From: Haberlea rhodopensis
Lineage: Eukaryota > Streptophyta > Magnoliopsida > Lamiales > Gesneriaceae
Assembly: GCA_907163345.1 (NCBI GenBank)
Contig: CAJQUN010000022.1
Location: 434,001 to 498,000 of the forward strand
Direction: 5' to 3'
DNA length: 64,000 bases
Of the stretch, positions 46,730 through 58,300 are shown piece by piece. Every line of letters begins with the position of its first letter. Position 1 is the stretch's first letter. Made by a program: the position numbers and the translations under genes. The notes under the pieces are model-generated. The model was not told the DNA's origin, did not search any database, and was given only the letters and a program-made list of their open reading frames with translations.

Positions 46730-47400
46730 CGAACAAGTATCTGAATCAGCACTGTTGGAACCACTGCTCCGACCTGAATCTATGTGCAATATCGGACCCG
46801 CAGAACCGACTGAATATGTCTGTATTATCGGACCGCAGAACCTACCTGAATCTGTCTGTATAATCAGACTCGCAGAGCCCGACTTGAATCTGTCTACATT
46901 TGTCGGACACGCAGAGCCCGACTTGAATCTGTCATGCACCGTCGGACACGCAGAGCCCGAATTGAATCTGTTTGCAATGTCAGAATCACAAGACTGGACC
47001 TGAATCTGTCTGCACTATCTGAACCGCAAAACCCAACTTGGAGATGTCTGCACTGTCGGAATCGCATAACCGACCTGAATCTGTCTGCACTGTCGAAATT
47101 CGCAGAACCGACCCTAAGCTATCTACACTGTCAGAATCGCAGAACCGACCCGAAGCTGTCTGCATTGTCGGAACGCAAAGCCCACCTTAAAATCGATCTG
47201 GATCAGTCGGAAACTCAGAACTGACCAGAATTCGTCGGAACCACAGAACTGACGCCGAAGCTATCTGCATCATCGGACCTAAAAACCGGCCAGAATCTAT
47301 TTATACCGTCGAACCACAGAACCGACTTTGTCTGCATCGCCGAACAAACCTGAATTTGTCAGACCACAAACCGACCTGAATATGTCTGGACATCTTACAC
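46730..47400 (+). repeat. 39-bp minisatellite in the copia gag region
   Basis: About 15 degenerate units with the core CGCAGAGCCCGACTTGAATC then TGTCTGCACTGTCGGAA. Early units are exactly 39 bp, so they translate as a 13-aa repeat (GHAEPDLNLSCTV-like); later units drift in length and frame. No gag motif is seen. Confidence 0.85.
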
Positions 47401-47641
47401 AGTTGGAACAAGGTGATCAATATCCAAACCGGAATGAAGATTAAGAAGGCTCAGATCTGAAATGGTGCATGTTATAAGTCGGGACCATTTCAGAAAACCT
47501 GTCAGAACGAAGGATAGCCATGCAATATATCACATCAGGCATGCCATAAGAGAATGGTGTAGCAGAAAGGATTAATTGTACTCTGAATCCACTGCAAGTT
47601 ATCTCAATCTGGAGTGAGCAAAGTCATTCTGGGCAGAAGCC

Positions 47642-47890
47642 TTGTCATATGTTTCTTATATCTTTAGCAGGCCACCAGTTTATGTACTAGACGAAAAACT
47701 CCCAGGGAGGTATGGCTTAGATAACCCATTTCTGATCCCCTGCATATATTTGGGTGTCTGGCATACTTTTACATCAGAAAAATCAAAGCTGGAACCTAGA
47801 GCCGAGAAAGCCTCTTTCTTGGGCTTTAGTGAAGGAGTGAAGGCATTCCGTCTATGGAACTCTGAGTCAAAGAAGATTGTCTTGAGCTGA
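47642..47890 (+). pseudogene. Copia integrase C-terminal remnant
   Basis: The translation includes LEPRAEKASFLGFSEGVKAF and RLWNSESKKIVLS, matching the linker after the copia integrase core (normally ...KLEPRAKKCIFLGYASGVKGYRLW). The catalytic core upstream is reduced to scraps: PYGIAxENGVAER-type sequence near 47530-47570 is only suggested. Confidence 0.7.
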
Positions 47891-47914
47891 GACATTGCCT
47901 TTGACAAATCCGTA

Positions 47915-48830
47915 ATGATGAACCAGAAACAGTCAGAGAAAAAGAACCAAGATCGGAGTTCTCATTTGCAGGTGGAGTTCGTGATTCCCACAAATCCAGA
48001 AGACTCCGACACAGAATGGAGACTCCATCAAATGGAGATAACAGATTCAGCATCAGTATCTGTAATTACCAGTAGACTGAGGAGAGATATCCGGAGACAT
48101 GCTCCGTTTACTGGGATGGTAGTATTCGCTCTTCCAACTGATCAAGATGGTATTTCGTGGAACTACGAAAAATATGTTTGTAGTATGAAAAATGACATGT
48201 CGAAGATGACGATGGATGAAGAAATGCAATCACTTCATAATAAAACTAGGAAGATGGTTCCACTTCCTATCGGAAAGAAAAATATTGCTTTGATAGGCGA
48301 GGCATTAGTCAATCGTCTAATTGGATATGTCGATTCAGATTATGCTAGTGATCTTGAGAAACGTCGATCAACTACTGGTTATGTGCTGATGATGGCAGGA
48401 GTACCGGTGAGTTGGAGATCTACACTAAAGTCCATAGTTGATTCATCTACTACAGAGACAGAATATATGGCGATCACGGAAGGCACATTGTTGCTTAATT
48501 TGGTGAAAGACTTGGTATCATGCAGAAAAATACAGAGATTTTCTATGGCAGTCGGAGTACCATATGTCTCGTCAAGAACCAAGTTCATTAGAAAAATCCG
48601 AGATTTTCTGCAACAGTCATAGGCTCATATGTCTGAGCAAGGAACAAAGTTATCATATTCGCAACAACCACTTTGATCAGGAAATAGTAGAAGAGAAAGA
48701 TATTATACTCAGAAAAATCGGGACCGCATATAATCCTGCAAATATGTTAACAAATGTGGTGACAGGGATCAAGTTTCAATACTGTTTGGACTTGATCAAC
48801 ATTTCTCGACTATCCAGCGCCGAAGAGCGT
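47915..48830 (+). pseudogene. Copia RT/RNase H remnant with the RT core deleted
   Basis: One open frame runs from the linker into the RT start (MTMDEEMQSLHNKTRKMVPL) and then directly into RNase H (IGYVDSDYASDLEKRRSTTG, VSWRSTLKSIVDSSTTETE). The RT palm with the YVDD box is missing. After a frame change the RNase H end continues (IVEEKDIILRKIGTAYNPAN, MLTNVVTGIKFQYC) up to the 3' LTR. The element cannot make active RT. Confidence 0.85.
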
Positions 48831-48877
48831 ACTGAAGGAGGCATCACATATTGATGGAAATTCGCCAAGGTGCAAAT

Positions 48878-49272
48878 TGTTGGTCAGTAGCTCTTTTCCA
48901 CTATGCACTGTTGAGATGGTGGCTTGGACTGTGGACAATAGCACATCATTTGAATTCAAAACTGGTAGAATACAAATCCAAGATGATTTATACCGAGGAG
49001 TTTCATGCCTATATATACCTCTCATTCAATTCTCTGTACATTCATCCCTCGCCTGGTTACCTCTAAGCTTTTTAAGCTTCTGTTTCTAGATCTGTGAGAT
49101 GTGAGATGTGAGATGTGAGGTGATCCGAGAGTTGTTTGTAATTCTCGTCTGAAAATATATTTAAATCTGTATTGCTCCCGTGGACATTGGCGATTGCCGA
49201 ACCACATAAATTTTGATGTTCGTCGAGTGTGTATGATGTATACACTTTATTTTCGGGAATTCTGGCACGACA
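48878..49272 (+). repeat. 3' LTR of the 45-49 kb copia
   Basis: 395 bp, uninterrupted. A GTGAGAT heptamer-like repeat (three copies near 49097-49117) distinguishes it from the 5' LTR. Confidence 0.88.
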
Positions 49273-49540
49273 CTTTTGTTATATGTTATATGGATGCTAC
49301 GAGAAAAAACTCCCACTATTTATGTTTGAAGACAAATTAGCAATCAATCCTTGTCATCAAAAGATCATCCTTATACCCAATTCCTTAAAGTGAGAAAGAG
49401 GTATAATTATAAATATATCCCGTCGCGGAAAATGCATTAACCATAAACAAAAACAATAAAGAAATCAACAAATATAGACAGTAGAAAGAGGAAAGACAAG
49501 TCTTATTCTTAGCGTAAAGAAACAAAACTATAGTTGATAA

Positions 49541-49606
49541 GAAATGGTTTAAGTCAACTGGCTCAATTAGGAAACTGTCTGGAGAATCCACTTCCTCTTT
49601 GCTTCG
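49541..49606 (-). pseudogene. HAT1/HAG2-like pseudogene, exon 3 remnant
   Basis: The translation SKEEVDSPDSFLIEPVDLNH matches the conserved SSKEEVDS...KPVDLNDF segment of plant type-B HATs. I could not place a clean acceptor or donor: no GT follows NHF, and the only upstream AG gives the wrong phase. A hAT MITE sits about 40 bp upstream (49646). Borders are therefore approximate. Confidence 0.75.
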
Positions 49607-49645
49607 ACAATACACATAAAAATAACAGTTAAACAACCTTGTAAC

Positions 49646-50356
49646 CTATGATGCACGGACACACCTAAAAATCACTCGGTGTAGTGTCGAACATTTCTCG
49701 GGCACCGACACTTCTCGGACACTCCTCAGACGTGTCGCACACGCCACGTGGCGTGTCCTTTATTTTATTAATAAAATATAATCGGACACTCCTCTCAAAA
49801 TCGGACACCGGTGTCGGACATGGTTGATGGACGTGCCCGAGCCGGGTCCGACACATATTGGACACTTTTGGGTGATAATTGTGCAATTTAAAAGTTTTTG
49901 GCTAAAATAAATTTAGAGGTATTACTTAAACTCTATTTAATTGAAATAATATACATTTGTTGTTAGTATGAGTGATACTATGATGATTTCAGTGACATAT
50001 ATTTATATATTATTTTTGAATTTGGACGAATATTTTTGGTATTATATTTTATTTGGACGTGTTTGCTAAACTTTATATTATTTAATGTAATATGCATGTG
50101 GTGTTAGTATGAGTGATATTATGATGATTCTAGTGACATGCATTTATTTATATGCTTCTTGAATTTGGTAAGAATATTTGTGTTAATTTTACATGGTTTT
50201 AGAATTTAAAAAATGTGAATTTTTAGTATTTATAATATATATATATATATATATATAGGCGTGTCTCAGCCGTGTCGTATCCTGAAAATTTTGAAAATCC
50301 TTGGGGCCGTGTCCGTGTCGTGTCAGAGTCGTCGTGTCAGTGTCCGTGCATCATAG
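49646..50356. mobile_element. hAT MITE with CTATGATGCACGGACAC ends
   Basis: Perfect 17-bp inverted ends CTATGATGCACGGACAC, flanked by CTTGTAAC (49638-49645) and CTTGGAAC (50357-50364), seven of eight bases matching. The interior has many GTGTCGGACAC / CGTGTCG repeats and an (AT)n run near 50236. It is non-coding. It lies in the HAT1 intron between exons 2 and 3. Confidence 0.88.
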
Positions 50357-50833
50357 CTTGGAACTCAAAGGAATAACCAAAACTTTAAGGCTTCTCCTTA
50401 TAAGCCAATAGCTGCTTCCATAATAAGTAAGTTTTTCATAGTTCACATGATAACCTACTTCAGATAACAACAATCAAAACATTTATTTCACTAAGTGGGG
50501 TTGGCACAATAATCTGCTTCAGATGATAGAAAATTATTAATGCAACTGATTAACATATATATTGTTTGATAACTTGTCAATTAACAGAATAAAGTTACAC
50601 AATTCAAGCAAATAAGCTTCCATAAGAAATAAGAAACTCATAAAATAAGATTAACTTAAATTTTAAAACTCATAACTACTAAATAGTACTCCTTAATCAA
50701 CTTCGCCTCCATAAGAGAACCAAATATATGATCGCTCGGTACGAACAATCTTAAGAACAAACGTATTAAATATACGGAAAATAAATAAACTAACAAATTA
50801 GTGTGCAATCTTAAATAATCAGGAAAGCAGTAC

Positions 50834-50875
50834 CCAAATAAATCTTGATGCACTCGTTGGCTTCAACTCCGACGT
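50834..50875 (-). pseudogene. HAT1/HAG2-like pseudogene, exon 2
   Basis: A 42-bp exon between acceptor TTCACAG and donor GTACTG, reading VGVEANECIKIYL, a strongly conserved stretch of plant type-B HATs. Phase matches exon 1 (split Asp codon). Confidence 0.85.
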
Positions 50876-51008
50876 CTGTGAAGAAGAAATTAAATAGAAA
50901 AATGAGAAACGTACAAGGAGAATCCCGAAGTTACAATTCACAGTATAGGGCAAAGAAGAATCCAACCACAAGAGCAGAGCTAAAGAGAATCAGATAGAAT
51001 TCACTTAC

Positions 51009-51087
51009 CAACTTTGGAGAAACCGACACGACGTCGCTTCTTTTGTTCGGAAATTGGATCGGAGGAGGTGTGGTGCTTCGTTCCCAC
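51009..51087 (-). pseudogene. HAT1/HAG2-like pseudogene, exon 1 with lost start codon
   Basis: Reads VGTKHHTSSDPISEQKKRRR then VGFSKV and a good donor GTAAGTG. Plant HAT1 proteins start MG..., then reach KKRRRVGFS. Here the expected ATG is GTG, and no in-frame ATG lies upstream before a stop. Just upstream (51072-51140) a sequence of about 36 bp including GTTCCCACTTTCTGAGATTA is tandemly duplicated. The gene is head-to-head with nothing recognisable; the tRNA gene lies 200 bp away. Confidence 0.82.
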
Positions 51088-51285
51088 TTTCTGAGATTAG
51101 GGCTTTCCCGACGTTCCCACTTTCTGAGATTAGGGCTTTTCCTGGGTGAGTCGGGAAATTTACATAAGAGGCAGTGGCACTGTGGCGGTGTGTTGAATAC
51201 TCGAATGAGGAAATTTACATACTAGGATTTTATTTTTTTTAAAACTAAACATTATAGTTTAAAATACATGCAGTATGTAAGAAAT

Positions 51286-51357
51286 GGGCGTTTGGTCTAG
51301 TGGTATGATTCTCGCTTTGGGTGCGAGAGGTCCCGAGTTCGATTCTCGGAACGCCCC
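51286..51357 (+). tRNA. tRNA-Pro (anticodon UGG)
   Basis: 72 nt, no intron. The acceptor stem GGGCGTT pairs with AACGCCC. The D-arm contains GGTCTAGTGGTATGATT (A box). The anticodon arm CTCGC-TTTGGGT-GCGAG gives anticodon TGG. The T-arm is CCGAGTTCGATTCTCGG (B box GGTTCGA-like). Discriminator base is C. A TTTT run follows at 51358, fitting Pol III termination. The sequence is of the eukaryotic nuclear type. Confidence 0.96.
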
Positions 51358-51361
51358 TTTT

Positions 51362-52565
51362 CGTTTTGGTCTTCGTTAATTACTCTTGGTTTTAGTTATC
51401 CGTTCTTTTTTTAGCATTTTTTAGTTATCCTTTACGGCGGCCTTCACCAGAGCATAAAATATATAAACAACTTCTCAAAACACATTTTACTTTACTAATC
51501 AGCATATCTATCTAATTATATCTATCTAATTATATAAATAGTTTTTTGCGACAAACCCGTAGTTTTCCAAATAGATAATTTATACTAATGTTTTTTGAAA
51601 ATAAACAGTTTATCCCATGTAGTTTTAAAAAATATACAGTTTACCCATGCGATTTAAAAATATACAATTGACGCCCACGTGGTTTGTAAATATGTGCAAA
51701 ATACACCCTCCATATATAATGTGTGAGGGGTTGTGTGTTATGTTTGCAAACCATGAGAGGTAAAATGTTTATTTACAACTCACATGAAGTAAAATACGCT
51801 TCCGTTACCTTTTGGGAGGCCTACGCCCCATAGAAGCTGTCTACCTATTAGCCACACTACATGAGATAAAATGTTTATTTATAAACAACGGGGTGAATGC
51901 CTATTAATGATACCACAAGACGTAAATTACCACGACTCAATCATAAATACCATTTCACCAACATTTAAAAAGTTCTTTTATATTTTAAAAAATATGTACA
52001 ATAGATAAGAGCCAATGATTCTCTCTTTGCTGCTTGTTCCTTCCTAATACGACGTGGGCCAATTCGAGGCCACCTACAGCTTCAAGTTTTTGAATCAACA
52101 AGGAGATAAAATGACACCATGAAGAGCAGAAAGGACGATAAAGCAGCACATATAGAAGAGATGATTCGATTGGCTTTGTTAAAATGGCACTAAGTTCGAC
52201 CCAACAAATCAGCTCAAATGGCATGTGATTCACGTTTGCTTTTCCTCCAAACATAACTGTTAAGTTTCATAGTGAGAAGCTTGATAGACGTCACTAAGAA
52301 GATCAAAATGAGAGTGACAATAAACATCAGCTTTATTTATCTATAATAGGCAGCACACTGCACCGCTGTAGTCATGGAAATGAACCAAATGAACATCAAA
52401 TTTAAATTATTCATGAACAACGCTTTCATTTGATAGTACATGTTGCAATTTTTCGTGTATATACACATATATATACACCGTCTTCGTCACATCAAGTATA
52501 AAAATGGCCCGGAGCTTTATGTGGCGAATAATTTACTCTTGAGTGAGCTTCTGAGACCTAGCGTA
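51362..52565. other. Intergenic region and probable 3' UTR of the F-box gene
   Basis: Around 51590-51700 AATATACAGTTTACCC-like phrases recur, a diverged short repeat. No gene is recognised. The part nearest 52565 probably includes the F-box gene's 3' UTR. Confidence 0.4.
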
Positions 52566-54511
52566 CTAGATGCTATCACATATCCAAGCATCTTTAGTTC
52601 CCTCCTTCCACATTCCCCATTTCCATCTCACCTTAGAGGAGTAGGCCATACACCTCGAAATAAGGCTGCTGGTAACATTAGACACGACATCCCGATGAAT
52701 AAACATCGCCATGTAAGAGATGTTACCGCAATTATCCAATATAGAGAAAATTGTGGACACTGTAACCTCGATATCATTGACTGTTAAATATGCTGTGATT
52801 TCTCTCACATCCTTCATTTGAGTCTTGCATTCTAAACTTCCAAGGATAGGATACATTTCGAGTTCAGACCAAACGCCAGAAGTCAAAGTGAGAGAACCCA
52901 CATTTGGAAAAGCACAAAGTAATAACTCGAGAATAGACTTGGTCACTCCAACTGGCACTTCCCACTTTGTCGAAACAACGGTTAGATTCTTAACTATTCT
53001 TCCGGAAGGAAATGTAACAAGTAGGTTGCGGAGTGCAGTGGATTCAAGATGAAGCTTTCTCAAATCAGCTGGTTCTTTCACTTTGAAATTGCCAGCACCC
53101 TCGAGAGAAAGATGCAAGTCCGATAATAATGGAGTCTCAATAAGAAGAACATGTGGCTTCACGCATTTTAGTTTGAGCTTGACAAGATTGGGTGCGATTA
53201 TTGTGATAGACGATGGAGCATTTGACAAAGTCCAACAAAGTGTTTTGAGTTTCGTGAGATGGATCTTGGGATCTTTAAGTCCTCCAACCCCAATTAAATT
53301 GAGAACTTGCACAAAAGGGAAACATTCATTCACCTTCTCCAAGTTCTCATCGTCCAATCTTATAAATTCGAGAGTCAATGTCGTGAGATTTGGCATAGGA
53401 ATTATATAGTCTACAGAGAGCCATGCGTTCTTGATGTCTAACTCAACAAGGCTATTATGACCTGCAAATCATCCCATTGCATTTCGATTATACAAACCGG
53501 TTACAAAACAAGGAAAAAAAAAAAGCTTTTCCAGAAATAGAATACTCCAAGACAAAATTTCAATCTACAGGTATGTATATAGATCAAGATATATCCACAA
53601 CCCAGCTAGCCAAAACATCAGGCACTAGTAAAGTGGATGGGGCAACTGTAAACTTCAATAGCAGTACCATTTGTTCATGTCATCAAATATAACCTTAAAT
53701 TCAATTTAGACGCAAATCTGAATGTCAAAATTCAATGAGGTTGCATTTGCATGGATGAATTTGATTTAGGCAGACGTATATGTTTGATATGGAAAAATGT
53801 TTTAACTTGAATCTGAAATGACTGTTATAGTGGGTGAATTTACATGATTTCAAATACTTAATCCAAAAGCACTCCAAATGATCTTCAATCACAAGATGTG
53901 TTCCAAATTAATGCATACACCATATAATTCACATATACTACAAATTAAGCCAGTTATCAAAATTGAATTTCATGGAATCATCTTCACAATGAATCCTCGA
54001 ACAAAACTATGGAAAATCACACAAATTAAGTTTGGATAAAGGATAAAATCAGCTCACAGTAAGAAGATATGAGGTGGAGCACATCGGATCGCCTCCAGCA
54101 AGATTGCACCCAAAAATCCGATACAGAGACCGATTTCAAATGTCCACATACCAAAGGCAGCCACGAATTCATGAAATGAACTTCAGTCAGAAACAAATCA
54201 TCCTCCTCGTCTTCAACATCATCGTACGAAACAAACCGCAGAGGCTTCTCGACGCCAATCGAAACGCTTTCCACAGTCTTCAAATCGGAAATCAATTTAT
54301 TGAAGACCGATTTAAAAGGTGTTATGGAACCACTTGTTAGAGGAGATCGGGACTTGGCGTAGCGGAGGTAAGAGCACTGAAGATTCACCGATCGGATCTC
54401 CGGAGCGAGAGAATTGAAGGTCTTCGAGGCGACTCGGCATCGAGCCAAATCGGCCGAATCGCTGAGCCGGTTTAGGATTTCGATGAGGAGAGGTGGAGGA
54501 AGGTCGTCCAT
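52566..54511 (-). CDS. F-box/LRR-repeat protein (At4g29420-like)
   Basis: Two exons, 54058-54511 and 52566-53461, give 449 aa. The split Cys codon (TAC T|GT CAT) keeps frame across a 596-bp intron. The F-box is residues 1-40 (MDDLPPPLLIEILNRLSDSA; LARCRVASKTFNSL). Leucine-rich repeats follow (MPNLTTLTLEFIRLDDENLE, VLNLIGVGGLKDPKIH) and the C-terminus has SKVRWKWGMWKEG. The protein would act as substrate receptor of an SCF ubiquitin ligase; its target is unknown. The start at 54511 is chosen because it opens the F-box; an in-frame ATG at 54751 would add 80 residues without domain character. From memory the match is to Arabidopsis At4g29420 over its full length. There are no lesions. Confidence 0.93.
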
Positions 54512-55324
54512 GGAGTTTGGAAGATTCGCTTCGAATCCAGTTTTTGGTACAACTTCGTGGGAATTGAGGATGATAACTGTACTGCTGGCGGCTGTACGTT
54601 TTTCCTTTATGGTTTGTACACTGCTTCCGAAGCTTGACAACAGATTATCATTACCGCTGGACCAAGGACAGCTACGACTGTAATAATTAATAAAGCTTCG
54701 GCTAAAACGCATGTGTATAACACACGACGATTTCGCGGCCTTCCGAAACATTATTTAAGAAAAAAATTCAATTTTTTCCAATTTTTTTAATTTTTTCTTA
54801 CAAGAAAAAAATTGTCCAAATTGTTCAAATTGTCTATTTATTTTATTTTTTATTTTAAAAACTTCTCAACAATAATCTCGATCATTCCGTAAAATATCAA
54901 AGAAACTGGAACAACAGCCTTATCAACCGTGTTTGCTACCATGAACTAAGCAGGAATTTTTTTTTTATCATGGCAAACTAAAATATTTTGATAGCACCAA
55001 TGTAGTTGTACATTTCACTCATAAAAAATACAGGAAGCTACAATTAATGTTAAGAAAATGCTCGAACAAATCAATCTCTGGTTTTTATACAACACTCAAA
55101 TGAATTAAATGATCTCCACCATTGTAAGAAATTACAAAACAAAGATTCAATTTACATAATATTTCAAAAGAAAGAAGAAACATTCTCTATCTGACCAACA
55201 ATCACCTGTATCATATGCAGATAAATCTATAATCATCGGCTTTAAACTGTGAACAAACAGAACCACTACTTAAGCAGTGTATAGATGAATCTCATGTAAT
55301 GTAAGAATGCGATAGTCTAGCAGT

Positions 55325-58300
55325 TCAAGGACGATTCTTCCGAAAAGCTTGTACAAGGCTATCATAATCAGGGAGCTTTGGATGAACATGACTAGCTTTT
55401 TGACTACCATCACCTTTACTTGAATTGGTCTTGTTCAAATTTGCTGTCTTCGGATTTTCATTGCCAACTGAAGTCTCTGCCTTCGTCTGAGGACTTGATG
55501 GTTGTTCTGATGCAGATGACTTGTTGGAGGTCCTAGCCTCAGGTGAGGAGGTAGTTGATTTCGCAGAGTTAGGTTGCTCTGGAATTTCCGAAAAACTTGG
55601 ATGATTAAGCTTAGAAACCACTTTGTGCTGCTTAGGAGGTGAGAACACACTTGATTTAGCTGGCTTAGAAGCCACTTTCGTAGAGACGAACCGCTCGGAA
55701 TTTTCCCACTTCATAGAGCTCTTCGTTTCAGGCTCCAATTCTCGTGGTGTTTCCGAAGTGTTGGTTCTTGTAGATTTTCTTTCCTCCTCTTCATCAGAAT
55801 CAAGTGCTTCAGACTTCTTACGTTGTGTTTTGATAGGTTTTCTGTCATTGCTAGCATCTTTATCAAGCGCTTCAGACTTGTGTCTCATTTTGGACTCGTG
55901 CAATGTCACATGAGCTGCTTTTGTTGAGCTGGGCTGCTCAGGAGGTGCCCAGAAATTTGATTTAGCTGGGTTAAAAGGCACATTTGCTGAGGTGGGTCGC
56001 TCATAATTTTCCAACTTTTTGGAGTTCTTCCGATGAGACTCAGATTCTCGTTGTTTTTCAGAAGTGTCAGACACTCTGGATTTTCTGTCCCCAGTAGCAT
56101 CAGAATCAAGAGTTTCAGGTTCATTCCGCTGAGTATTGGGAAAAGAAATTGGTTTGGGACTGGATGAAGGGGCTTTTGTTCGTCGAGAAATCCCACTTAG
56201 CAGATGATTTTTTCTAGTTAGGGACTCCTCTGGAGCATCTTCATCTAAATCATCGTTAGGAGAACCAAATATTGAGTGAGAAGCTCCACTCGATTTTATT
56301 TGAACGTTCGCCGAAGCATTAGAAGTAACTCGTCCTTTCCTGTGACCCAAACTCTTTTGTAAATACTCTTCCTCCTCGGGACCATCACCTTCTGAATCAC
56401 AGGAGAGAACTGGTATTTTTGTGCCCTTTTTATGACCAAACATATTGCTTATCCGGGGACTCTCAACAGCAGGAGGAGAAATGGATCTTACTTTCGAGGT
56501 TGCAGTGTCCTCTGTCTCTTTCTTCAACAATGATTGCCCACCCAAGCGATTCTTCAAATAAGGGGGCTGGTCATAGCCCTTATGGCGAAAACCACCAGTG
56601 AGTTTTCCAAAATTTAGCCCCTCTCCGCTATCTGAACTAAATTTATTTCCAAATTCGCTGGGTTCAATCTGAGACTCGTCAGGCCTCGAGGCTGGCTCAC
56701 TAGAAGAGGATTTCCCGAAACGTAACTTTTCTGGAGGATGAGTTTTTCCTTGCTTACTTTTCTCCAGAATTTCCTCAGACATCAATTCATCATCAGACAA
56801 CAGCAACGATTGTCTTCTGCCATATCCTGAATGTCCCTTTTTCTTACCAGCAGAGGATTTCCTAAAGCTTAACTTTTCAGGAGAACCACTTTTCCCTTGG
56901 TCTCTTTCCTTGAAAATTTCCTCCGACGTCAATTCATCATCAGATGATAGTGGCGACTGTTTTCGGCCAAATCCTGAATATCCCTTTTTCTTAATCGGTG
57001 ATCCAAGAGATTTTCTGCTTTTATCATTAATTTCTGATCTGACTGACCAACTGCTACTATTTTGTGTATTTGACAGATCTCTAGAGTGTTGCTTCACAGT
57101 GTGTCCCAACATATTCATGCTGTCATCACTTTCAGAACTTGGTCCATCCGCATAGTCAAACTTCGCAGCCTTATTATTATCCTTTTCTGAACCACCTTTA
57201 GATACTAAGTTTTCAGAAAGATCAGGGAATGAGTTTTTCCTTATGGAAAATAGTGATGTGTTAGGCTGCATGATTTTGGTTGAGCCAGATATAGGGCTCC
57301 AGGAATCAGAATTTGCTGAGTTCTCAGGTAATTTTGACCGCGAAGAGATCTCAGGTAATTTCGACCGCAAATGAAATACAGACTCTTGCTCATCATATGT
57401 CGGGCCAAAATCATACCCGCCATCATTATCTGAATCAGACTTGTCGAAAACTACGGCAGCAGTCTCGTGGGAGCTTATCTGGGAGGCTTCTACATGAAAG
57501 CTTCCTTTATTATTACTCACAAAAGGATCCTCATCAACCTTATATCCAAAATCTTGGTCCTCGGAGTTCGCAAAAATATTCTCAACATCAGAAATGATAG
57601 AATGGGCACGAGAAGAGTTGACACTAGGCAGTTTCACAATTCTTTCTTCTATAAAATGCTTAGATTTCTCTGGCCAGTCATTAGTGCTCTCAGATTCATA
57701 CTTAAAAGACGGTTTCTTAATACCAATATCCACAAAAGAATCCTCACCGGTATCATGTCCAATCTTACGGTCATTGGAGTCTCCAAAAATATTCACATCA
57801 TCGGAAATGCCAGAATGAGAACTAGAAAAGATGGCACTGGATTGTTTCCCAATCCTTTCTTCTCTCAAATTCTCAGATTTCTCTAGCCAGTCATTAGTGC
57901 TCTCAGATTCGAACGTTGAGGATTGTTTCTTCATGCTCATTTCACCTCTAGATAACTTTAAGGAGTTCTGTTGAGAATGTGCACCTACATCTAGGACATC
58001 ATGATCCTTCGTATCATTATCTTTTGAAACTTTAGATTTTAAAGAAGTTGATCGAATATATGCCTTCGTACTCCCAAGACCGTCCTCCTTGAAACTACCA
58101 GAAGTCTTTTCATTATAAGGTCTAGTCCCATCAATTTGTTCCCTCTGTGGCTTAGTCTCGTCCAAAAAGGGTTTGCTTGCAGAATCTTCGGGGAATGGTT
58201 TACTTGCCAATTTGGATGTTTCATAGTTTTCACGACCTTCATGTCTTGAAACATGACCATCTGAAGAGGAATTCTGCCTCATAATTCTATCATGGATCGA

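Larger units (their letters stand above)
45184..49272 (+). mobile_element. Degenerate Ty1/copia element, complete with two LTRs
   Basis: LTRs at 45184-46022 (interrupted by a hAT MITE) and 48878-49272 match over nearly 390 bp, beginning TGTTGGTCAG and ending CTGGCAC(A/G)ACA. Flanks CTTTC and CTTTT agree at four of five bases. The gag region is replaced by a minisatellite, integrase is a short remnant, and RT is largely deleted. It lies in the HAT1 intron between exons 3 and 4, in opposite orientation to that gene. It is unrelated in LTR sequence to the 14-29 kb array. Confidence 0.85.

Noticed and set aside
46719..47224. Repeat protein gene (13-aa repeats such as GHAEPDLNLSCTV)
   Set aside because: It lies between the LTR and pol of a degenerate copia, with later units out of frame and on shifting frames. 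It is better explained as a minisatellite in the element.
54512..54751. 80-residue N-terminal extension of the F-box protein
   Set aside because: The open frame continues upstream, but the F-box starts at MDDLPP as in the family. The extension has no motif and could be 5' UTR. Transcript data would decide.
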